Part shown: positions 1-5,344 of the stretch, piece by piece | Position numbering within the stretch: position 1 is the first letter of the stretch | Layout: every line of letters starts with the position of its first letter | Made by a program: the position numbers and the translations under genes | Source of the DNA: Tissierellaceae bacterium | GTDB lineage: Bacteria; Bacillota; Clostridia; Tissierellales; Tissierellaceae | DNA: 6,639 nucleotides | NCBI GenBank assembly: GCA_029264075.1 | Contig: JARICQ010000159.1 | Coordinates: forward strand, 1-6,639 | Direction of reading: 5' to 3' | The notes under the pieces: model-generated | What the model saw: the letters and a program-made list of their open reading frames with translations, nothing else | Databases searched by the model: none | Told to the model about the DNA's origin: nothing

Positions 1-278
1 GTAATAGCATTTTCAATTAAATTATTTTCTGTATCATCTGATGCTTGACCATCAAACACGTCTACTGTGATATCATCATAATTTTCAGCTTCTTCTTTTA
101 CTGCATTTGCCATCCATGCTGCAAAACTATCTGCCTGGGCCCTTGCTATATAAGCAACCCTATATACACCCTCTTCATCTGTAGCCGCATCCATAGCTGG
201 GTCATCATTTCCTGTACATCCAACTGCAAAAGCTAATACTAGTACTAAAAGCAAACTTAATGATATAAATTTTTTCAT
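1..278 (-). CDS. Sugar ABC transporter substrate-binding lipoprotein, N-terminal part (cut by window edge)
   Basis: This is the start of a periplasmic-binding-protein-like sugar receptor, the extracellular component of the CUT2 ABC transporter encoded just upstream. Ninety-two codons are visible and the rest lies beyond base 1. The N-terminus is a classical lipoprotein signal: KK at residues 2-3, a hydrophobic core over residues 4-19, and lipobox A-V-G-C with the lipidated Cys at residue 21. An acidic linker (residues 22-37) follows, then the first beta strand YRVAYIARAQADSF (39-52) of the sugar-binding type I fold, and a helix and second strand ending near VDVFDGQASDD. The start is supported by a GGAGG ribosome site at 286-290, seven bases before the ATG. 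The gene is last of the visible operon, 59 bases after the permease stop. The sugar cannot be told from this fragment. The frame is open to the window edge with no sign of damage. Confidence 0.9.
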   Translation of the reverse strand, partial: MKKFISLSLLLVLVLAFAVGCTGNDDPAMDAATDEEGVYRVAYIARAQADSFAAWMANAVKEEAENYDDITVDVFDGQASDDTENNLIENAI

Positions 279-307
279 CCCTATCCCTCCAAATTTTAAT
301 ATATATC

Positions 308-327
308 TAAATAGCACTCACTATTTA
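308..327 (-). other. Small hairpin between permease and binding-protein genes
   Basis: A perfect 7-base inverted repeat, TAAATAG and CTATTTA separated by six bases, lies in the 59-base gap between the permease stop and the binding-protein ribosome site. It has no T-tract directly after it and is AT-rich, so it is unlikely to be an efficient terminator. Intercistronic hairpins in sugar-transporter operons can stabilise or help process the more abundant binding-protein mRNA. That role here is inference. Confidence 0.35.
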
Positions 328-337
328 AATCAATTTA

Positions 338-1303
338 TTATTTTACCTTTTTCGTTCTCTTAGTCTTGGCCCATATATCGTAGATAACAGCCAAGGCTAT
401 GATTGCTCCTCTTACTACCTGTTGTAGATATGAGTTTACACTCATCATTACCATTATATTATCTAAAAATCCTACTATAAAAGCACCTGCCAAGGTTCCA
501 GTTGCAGTACCTATTCCCCCTGTAAAGCTAGTTCCACCTATTACTGCAGCTGTAAGTGCTTTAAATTCATAGCCTACAGCACCATTTGGGAGACCACCAT
601 TCACACGTGACATAAATATAACTCCTGCTATACCTACAAATATTCCATTAATAATGAAAGCCTTCATCTTTGTCTTGTTTACATCAATTCCTGAGGCATT
701 TGCCGCCTCTTCATTTCCACCTATGGCATATATGCTCCTGCCAAAGGCTGTGTTTTTAAGCAAGTATCCCGTTAAAAGAAGTATGATTACTAAAAATATC
801 ATTGGATTTGGAATTCCTAATGTGCTTCCCTGTCCAAATTTCACATAATCACCTATTTGATAGATGTTTTGTCCATTTGTATAGAGTAGCGCAGCACCTC
901 TAGCCATGGTCATCATAGCTAATGTCGCGATAAAAGGAGGAGCCTTGAATTTAGTTACCATAAGTCCATTTAAGATATTGCACAATACACTTATTAGTAT
1001 TGCAACTAGAAAAGCCAATATAAGGGACTCTGTGTTTGTATATACTGAAACCGATATTACCCCTGATAGTGCAAGTACAGATGCTGAAGATAGGTCAAGC
1101 ATCCCTGATATGATAAGTATAGTCTGTCCAAATGCCAATATAGTGCCAACTGAAATTTGATTTGCAACATTTTTTAAATTGTTTGGGGTCATGAAATTTT
1201 CATTTGCAAGCCAGCTCAAGATAAAAAGAGCCAGTAGTACAAAATAAATACTGTACCTGCTTCCGATATTCTTAAATGATAATTTTGATCTTTTCTTTTC
1301 CAT
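338..1303 (-). CDS. Sugar ABC transporter permease, RbsC/CUT2 type (BPD_transp_2 family)
   Basis: This 321-residue integral membrane protein forms the channel of the CUT2 sugar importer. Its length is normal for RbsC-type permeases. A basic N-terminal tail precedes the first membrane helix (about residues 18-34), and most of the remainder alternates hydrophobic helices with short loops. The cytoplasmic coupling region that contacts the ATPase is recognisable as AFGRSIYAIGGNEEAANASGI (about 186-206). The family signature ALTAAVIGGTSFTGGIGT follows at about 249-266. The C-terminus is strongly basic (KTKRTKKVK), as expected for a cytoplasmic tail. The ATG lies 9 bases after the ATPase stop, and the stop codon TAG is itself the first part of the ribosome site TAGGAGG, which points to translational coupling. 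The permease alone does not reveal the sugar. Confidence 0.95.
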   Translation of the reverse strand: MEKKRSKLSFKNIGSRYSIYFVLLALFILSWLANENFMTPNNLKNVANQISVGTILAFGQTILIISGMLDLSSASVLALSGVISVSVYTNTESLILAFLVAILISVLCNILNGLMVTKFKAPPFIATLAMMTMARGAALLYTNGQNIYQIGDYVKFGQGSTLGIPNPMIFLVIILLLTGYLLKNTAFGRSIYAIGGNEEAANASGIDVNKTKMKAFIINGIFVGIAGVIFMSRVNGGLPNGAVGYEFKALTAAVIGGTSFTGGIGTATGTLAGAFIVGFLDNIMVMMSVNSYLQQVVRGAIIALAVIYDIWAKTKRTKKVK

Positions 1304-1312
1304 CTCGTCCTC

Positions 1313-2809
1313 CTATCCCTTTGTTTGTGAAGTAGCAAAGGACATTATTTTCTCCTGAGAAAACTCTTCTTTTTCAAGTTTTCCCATTATATTTCCCTTA
1401 GCCATTACATATATTCTATCGCACATACCAATCAGCTCCGGTAGCTCTGATGAGATCATTATGATACCCTTTCCCTCTTCTGCAAGCTCTACCATTAGCT
1501 TATATATTTCAAATTTTGCACCTACATCTATGCCACGAGTAGGTTCATCAAGTATTAAAATCTCAGGTTCAGTAACCATCCACTTTGCCAATATTACCTT
1601 TTGCTGATTTCCACCACTTAGATTTTCTATGTTGGTTTCTATATTTGGAGTCTTTACATTCATTTTTTCACAGTATTCTTCTACAGTTTCTACTTCTTCC
1701 TTGGTCCTAAGTCTTCCGCCGTATATGAATCTTCTTAGGTTTGATAGGGATACATTTTCTTTTACACTCCTGATCGGTATAATTCCATATCTTCTTCTAT
1801 CTTCAGATAGCATTACCATCTTTTCTTTTATACTGTCCTTTGGAGATTCTATTTGAGATTTTTTTCCATTTAATACTATTTCCCCGCCATAGTGTGGATC
1901 TAGACCAAATAGAGCCCTCATCACTTCAGTTCTTCCTGCCCCCATAAGGCCAGCAAAGCCAATTATCTCGCCCTTTCTTAGATTAAAGCTCACATCCTTA
2001 AAGGCCTGGCCACTTAAATTCTTTACATTCAAAATCTCTTCTCCAATTTCTAGGTCCTTATTTGGATAGTTTCCTGCAAGTTTTCTACCTACCATTTGAG
2101 CTATTACAGTGTCCATATCGTATTCTTCCTTGGGTCTTGAATCTACAACAGCCCCATCTCTAAATACAGTTATCTCATCTGCAATTTTAAATATTTCATC
2201 CATTTTATGAGAGATATAAATGATTGCCGTTCCTCTTTCTCTAAGTTCATTTATCTTCTTAAATAAAATAGCTACTTCCTTATCTGTAATGGCTGATGTT
2301 GGCTCATCCATGATGATTATGCCAGCATTATATGATATGGCCTTGAGTATCTCAAGCATTTGAATATCTGAAACTGTCAAGTCTTTTAGTTTTGTAGTCG
2401 GAGAATAATCTAGGCCTTCCTTCTTTAATAGGTCCAAGGTTCTCCTTCTAATTTCTTTCCAATCTACCTTCCTGTACTTGTCCTTGGGCCAATTACCTAT
2501 GAATAGGCTTTCTTCTATGGTCATCTCAGGCATGTAATTTAATTCTTGAAATATCATTGAGATTCCAAAGTTTCTAGCCTCAATAGGATTGTTTATCTTT
2601 ACTTTTTCACCGTTTATCAAAATATTTCCGCTGTCCTCTTTATATATTCCGTTGATTATTTTCATAAGAGTGGACTTACCAGCACCATTTTCTCCACAAA
2701 TTACATGAACAGTACCAGCTTTAACTCTAAAACTAACATCATCAAGTGCCTTTACACCTGGAAAAGACTTATTGATATTTTCAACCTTCAACTTTATATC
2801 ATTGGCCAC
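1313..2809 (-). CDS. Sugar ABC transporter ATP-binding protein with two ABC domains, MglA/RbsA type
   Basis: This 498-residue cytoplasmic protein powers the CUT2 importer and carries two fused ABC domains, the usual arrangement and length for MglA/RbsA/XylG. In the N-terminal domain I see Walker A GENGAGKST (39-47), Q-loop Gln88, a degenerate signature LTVSDIQM (144-151), Walker B IIIMDEP (164-170) and switch His201. In the C-terminal domain the Walker A position reads GLMGAGRTE (287-295), without the Lys-Ser/Thr pair, while the signature LSGGNQQK (397-404) and Walker B ILILDEP (417-423) are intact and Ser replaces the switch His (SSELPE, 453-458). This split of intact and degenerate motifs is typical of the family. 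The stretch SYNAGIIIMDEPTS...YISHKMDEIF resembles MglA more than RbsA from memory, a weak hint only. The start is GTG: an in-frame TGA lies three codons upstream, and AAAGGA at 2819-2824 is correctly spaced. It begins 34 bases after the regulator stop. Confidence 0.95.
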   Translation of the reverse strand: MANDIKLKVENINKSFPGVKALDDVSFRVKAGTVHVICGENGAGKSTLMKIINGIYKEDSGNILINGEKVKINNPIEARNFGISMIFQELNYMPEMTIEESLFIGNWPKDKYRKVDWKEIRRRTLDLLKKEGLDYSPTTKLKDLTVSDIQMLEILKAISYNAGIIIMDEPTSAITDKEVAILFKKINELRERGTAIIYISHKMDEIFKIADEITVFRDGAVVDSRPKEEYDMDTVIAQMVGRKLAGNYPNKDLEIGEEILNVKNLSGQAFKDVSFNLRKGEIIGFAGLMGAGRTEVMRALFGLDPHYGGEIVLNGKKSQIESPKDSIKEKMVMLSEDRRRYGIIPIRSVKENVSLSNLRRFIYGGRLRTKEEVETVEEYCEKMNVKTPNIETNIENLSGGNQQKVILAKWMVTEPEILILDEPTRGIDVGAKFEIYKLMVELAEEGKGIIMISSELPELIGMCDRIYVMAKGNIMGKLEKEEFSQEKIMSFATSQTKG

Positions 2810-2843
2810 AGCAAGTCATCCTTTCTTGAAGAATTTTTTTATT

Positions 2844-3818
2844 CTAATCTCTTGTCGTCTCTCTCTGGATTAAAGATATGTCTATAATGTGATTTTTAAT
2901 CTCTATTTCTTTTCCATCAATCAATTCAAGAACTAGTTTAACAGTTAAATCTCCAATCTCATTTATATTTTGGTCTATGGTAGTAAGTTCGGGATATAGG
3001 AGTTCACATATAAAGCTATTGTCGTATCCGATGATTTGTATGTCTCTTGGTATATGTATGTCTTTTTTCTTTAAATACTTCATTACAGTCGCTGCCGCTA
3101 TATCGTTAAATACAAATATTCCATCATACTTATCTATATTTTTTATTCGTTTCAAGTTTTCTTCAAGTTTCTTAGTGTTAAAGTCTGTTTCAAACTCCAC
3201 TATATCTATTCCTATGTTTTTTTCTCCTGCCTTATCTAAAAATCCCTTGTATCTTAATTCTGTAGCCTCGAATATCTTTGGACCTTTTATGTGAAGTATA
3301 TTTCGACATCCTCTTTGGTAGAGATGACTAAAGGCAAGTTTTCCACCCTTGTAATTGTCTGATGAAATAGTCAGTATTGACTGATCAATCTCACTTTCAA
3401 ATGAAACAACTGGGATCTTAGTATTTAGGTACTCTTCTTTTAACTGTGCTCTTGAAGCAATTATTCCGTCAACCCTATGACTTTTAAGCACCTCCAAATA
3501 TTCTTTTTCTCTGTCTTTATTATCCTCAGTATGGCAAAGAAATATAGTATATCCGTATTCATTTAGTCTATCTTCAATTACAGTTGCTAGCTGATTGAAA
3601 AAAGGATTGGTTATATTTGGGATCATAAGGCCAATTGTCTTTGAACTATTTGTAAATATGGCCCTAGCAAGTGCATTTGGAACATAGCCAGATTTGTCTA
3701 TTTCTTTTTGTATCTTTGCTCTTACCTCTTCACTGACATATCCGGTATTATTTATATACCTAGATACAGTAGCTATGCCTACTCCCGCTCTTTTTGCAAT
3801 TTCTCTCATATTAGACAT
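2844..3818 (-). CDS. LacI-family transcriptional regulator, likely repressor of the sugar transport operon
   Basis: This 324-residue protein has the standard LacI/GalR layout. The helix-turn-helix lies at residues 4-24 (MREIAKRAGVGIATVSRYIN). The hinge region follows at 46-56 (VPNALARAIFT), then the sugar-binding core beginning KTIGLMIPNITNPFF (60-74). Core hallmarks include SSDNYKGGKLAFSHL (152-166), VFNDIAAATVMKYL (236-249), QIIGYDN (261-267) and LTTIDQNINEIG (278-289). It should bind a palindromic operator and let go when a sugar ligand binds. The first ATG is preferred over Met4 because GGAG at 3828-3831 sits nine bases ahead of it. The gene is first in the operon and the only visible operator lies between its promoter and its own start, so self-repression is likely. 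The hinge is odd: Ile54-Phe55 stand where Leu followed by a basic or small residue is normal. The effector is unknown. Confidence 0.95.
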   Translation of the reverse strand: MSNMREIAKRAGVGIATVSRYINNTGYVSEEVRAKIQKEIDKSGYVPNALARAIFTNSSKTIGLMIPNITNPFFNQLATVIEDRLNEYGYTIFLCHTEDNKDREKEYLEVLKSHRVDGIIASRAQLKEEYLNTKIPVVSFESEIDQSILTISSDNYKGGKLAFSHLYQRGCRNILHIKGPKIFEATELRYKGFLDKAGEKNIGIDIVEFETDFNTKKLEENLKRIKNIDKYDGIFVFNDIAAATVMKYLKKKDIHIPRDIQIIGYDNSFICELLYPELTTIDQNINEIGDLTVKLVLELIDGKEIEIKNHIIDISLIQRETTRD

Positions 3819-3849
3819 TTTTTATATCTCCATTCATATTTTACGAGGT

Positions 3850-3865
3850 ATGGAACATGTTCCAT
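3850..3865. promoter_or_regulatory. Candidate LacI-family operator, perfect 16-base palindrome
   Basis: ATGGAACATGTTCCAT is a perfect inverted repeat with no spacer. It lies about 6 to 22 bases after the predicted start of transcription and 32 bases before the regulator's ATG. The position is typical of a repressor operator that blocks initiation or early elongation, and the adjacent gene encodes a LacI-family protein. Unlike most LacI-family operators the central two bases are AT, not CG. That this protein binds the site is inference. Confidence 0.75.
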
Positions 3866-3878
3866 TATATTTAAAAAA

Positions 3879-3908
3879 ATTATACCATATTAAAATAATA
3901 CTTGTCAA
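3879..3908 (-). promoter_or_regulatory. Sigma-A promoter of the regulator and sugar-transport operon
   Basis: On the minus strand a perfect -35 box TTGACA (3903-3908) and a perfect -10 box TATAAT (3879-3884) are separated by 18 bases. The -10 box is preceded by TGG, which gives the extended -10 element TGn. Transcription should start near 3872, leaving a leader of about 53 bases that contains the palindromic operator. This is the only convincing promoter in the window. Such a strong promoter fits an operon held down by a repressor until sugar is present. Confidence 0.9.
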
Positions 3909-3932
3909 TAGCGGGCTAAAGTGCTATACTCT

Positions 3933-3948
3933 GGGACAGATTTGTCCC
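3933..3948. repeat. GC-rich 6-base-pair hairpin upstream of the promoter
   Basis: GGGACA and TGTCCC form a perfect inverted repeat around a four-base loop (GATT). It lies between the terminator of the acyltransferase unit and the -35 box of the sugar operon. There is no T-tract on either side, so it is not a simple terminator. Its higher GC content stands out from the surrounding AT-rich spacer. It could be a dispersed REP-like repeat or a second regulator site; the sequence does not decide. Confidence 0.4.
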
Positions 3949-3961
3949 TGACTTTGATTTT

Positions 3962-4001
3962 AAAAATCCCCTAAGGATTTTATAATCATTAGGGGATTTT
4001 T
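3962..4001 (-). terminator. Rho-independent terminator of the acyltransferase/DUF6320/TraX unit
   Basis: Two 13-base arms, AAAAATCCCCTAA and TTAGGGGATTTTT, pair perfectly. After one G-A mismatch a further four base pairs (GATT/AATC) close on a TTAT loop. The distal arm ends in five Ts on both strands, so it may stop transcription in both directions. On the minus strand the stem begins on the last base of the TraX-like stop codon, so a terminating ribosome would cover its foot. Confidence 0.92.
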
Positions 4002-4648
4002 CATTGTATCAAATAAAAAACCAACAAGTGTAGGGGATACATTATATAAAACAAGGCTTGTAAGATCTTGTTTCTAGGACCTAATTTTCCATTATAAAAG
4101 TATATGAGTATAAGGGAAAAGACAGCAAATTGTTGGGTAAATCCGACCAAGGCCAGATTAACTACTAGCATGACCAAGCCGACCTTAAGGAGTCTCTCCT
4201 TCTTTTCCATATCCCTAGTATAGTAGAAGGAGAGTATATATACGATACCTATAAAGCTATAGTCAACAAATAAAATTGTCGCCACTAACATGGCTACTAT
4301 TATTACAAGTGTTTTATTTAGATTGTAGTCTTCACTCTTATCTAAAAAGTACATGGTCACAAGGCCAATAAAGAGAGTGAAAAATATATTTTGATGGCTA
4401 AATTCAAGCCCTCCCCTAAAGGCAAGATCAAAGGGGATTTCAGATATGAGAGCGAATAGAAGTAGCCTTCTTGCATATTTTTTTACATCTCTTGTGTGAA
4501 GGTAGCCTTCTACAAGCAAAAATGCATATATAGGAAAGGCAAGCCTTCCTATTATCCTGTATTCTGTAACCCCACTTTGGAATATTGCTCCGTAGTGGTC
4601 TATTATCATAGTAACTAATGCAATTAGTTTTAAAACAAATACATTCAT
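4001..4648 (-). CDS. TraX family membrane protein (putative acyltransferase)
   Basis: This 215-residue protein is almost entirely membrane-embedded and matches the TraX family (PF05857) in layout. It opens with LKLIALVTMIIDHYGAIF (6-23), including the conserved Asp17-His18. It continues with RIIGRLAFPIYAFLLVEGYLHT (31-52), ISEIPFDLAF (68-77) and QNIFFTLFIGL (86-96), and ends with YNGKLG (185-190) and YPLHLLVFYL (204-213). The founding member, TraX of the F plasmid, acetylates the N-terminus of pilin at the membrane. Chromosomal members in Firmicutes are common and largely uncharacterised. No conjugation gene is visible here, so pilin is not the evident substrate. The ATG follows AAAGGGGAAG with seven bases of spacing, 17 bases after the DUF6320 stop, and the gene is the last of its unit. 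Its neighbour two genes upstream is also acyltransferase-like, which supports a role in acyl transfer to an envelope component; that is inference. Confidence 0.88.
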   Translation of the reverse strand: MNVFVLKLIALVTMIIDHYGAIFQSGVTEYRIIGRLAFPIYAFLLVEGYLHTRDVKKYARRLLLFALISEIPFDLAFRGGLEFSHQNIFFTLFIGLVTMYFLDKSEDYNLNKTLVIIVAMLVATILFVDYSFIGIVYILSFYYTRDMEKKERLLKVGLVMLVVNLALVGFTQQFAVFSLILIYFYNGKLGPRNKILQALFYIMYPLHLLVFYLIQ

Positions 4649-4665
4649 AGAGCTTCCCCTTTATT

Positions 4666-5331
4666 TTAAATATGCATCCTCTTGTTTATTTCTTCCCTTA
4701 TCTCCCTTCCCTGAAATATAAATATGGCAGAAAGAGAGATTATACTAAAGCCTATGCTTATGATAGAAGGATACACGACATCCACAAGGTCAAAGGCAAT
4801 AAAGATTATGGGTATTATTCCAAATAAGCCATCTATAAATGCATAGGTAACATAGTCTCTAATGCTCAGTTTCATTATCTTTGCAGTTATATACATTATA
4901 AGCATGGCAGATACAGATGCTATAGGGATCACATAGTCTAAAGACCAGCCCCTCCAACCAGTATTATAGTCCCAAAATATAGCTAAAACTGAAATGATAG
5001 CCACCTGCCAGATTATTTTCTTGGGTATATGGTATCTCTTTTGGACTACTATAATTAAGCCAATCCACAGGCTTAAGATACCAAATACAAGTAATAGTGG
5101 CCAGTTTATGGTGCTTGGAAAGATCATATTGATTCCAAAACTAACTACCACAGCTACTATTGAGATAAATATCAATATCCTGATAGCTAGATTGCTGGCA
5201 TAGAAGGGTGGTATGTCAGGAAATACATCCTCGCTTTTTCCTAGTGTTTTTTTGTCTAGGACATTTCCACAAAGTGTGCATTTTTCCCTATCTTCTCTTA
5301 TATAAACCTTGCAGTAATTGCAGTATTTCAT
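4666..5331 (-). CDS. DUF6320-type protein: N-terminal zinc ribbon and six membrane helices
   Basis: This 221-residue protein is of unknown function. A four-cysteine zinc ribbon lies at the very N-terminus (Cys4, Cys7, Cys18, Cys21, in CxxC...CxxC pairs). A short polar linker with VFPDIPP (36-42) follows, then about six hydrophobic helices (roughly 49-71, 76-96, 106-120, 131-150, 159-180, 187-206) and a charged cytoplasmic tail. The motifs KRYHIPKKIIWQV (98-110) and DYNTGWRGWSLDYVIPI (121-137) match what I recall of DUF6320, a family often found next to COG4908 acetyltransferases. That is exactly the arrangement here, 13 bases after the acyltransferase stop. The ribosome site GAGGTG sits between that stop and this ATG. 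A scaffold or membrane partner for the acyltransferase is a plausible role but is inferred only from position. Confidence 0.82.
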   Translation of the reverse strand: MKYCNYCKVYIREDREKCTLCGNVLDKKTLGKSEDVFPDIPPFYASNLAIRILIFISIVAVVVSFGINMIFPSTINWPLLLVFGILSLWIGLIIVVQKRYHIPKKIIWQVAIISVLAIFWDYNTGWRGWSLDYVIPIASVSAMLIMYITAKIMKLSIRDYVTYAFIDGLFGIIPIIFIAFDLVDVVYPSIISIGFSIISLSAIFIFQGREIREEINKRMHI

Positions 5332-5344
5332 ATCTACACCTCTT

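Noticed and set aside
45..236. Plus-strand open frame of 63 codons opposite the binding-protein gene
   Set aside because: It lies antisense to a clear lipoprotein gene, lacks a ribosome site and has a low-complexity Cys/Ile-rich translation typical of an antisense shadow.
287..295. Signs of CRISPR repeats, tRNA/rRNA, insertion sequences, attachment sites or riboswitches anywhere in the window
   Set aside because: No regularly spaced repeats, cloverleaf signals, transposase genes or paired terminal repeats were seen. The only long non-coding stretch (3819-4000) is explained by promoter, operator, hairpin and terminator.
287..302. AT-rich bases just before the binding-protein gene as a possible internal promoter
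   Set aside because: A TTGATT-like -35 can be drawn near 330, but no -10 with acceptable match lies 16-18 bases away; the hexamers at that distance match TATAAT at only three positions.
906..1160. Plus-strand open frame of 84 codons opposite the permease gene
   Set aside because: It lies wholly within the permease gene on the other strand with no family resemblance. AAAGGAGGAG-like bases near 933-942 fall inside this frame rather than ahead of it.
2799..2819. Six-codon ATG reading frame (MTCCGQ) overlapping the GTG start of the ATPase gene
   Set aside because: Its ATG lies within the ATPase ribosome site itself, so it has no properly spaced site of its own. It is more likely chance than a regulatory leader peptide.
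3678..3686. TGGAACAT half-site of the candidate operator inside the regulator gene, about 170 bases from the palindrome
   Set aside because: Only one half matches and the other half does not. The bases encode the conserved YVPNAL hinge residues, so coding constraint explains them; an auxiliary operator is not supported.
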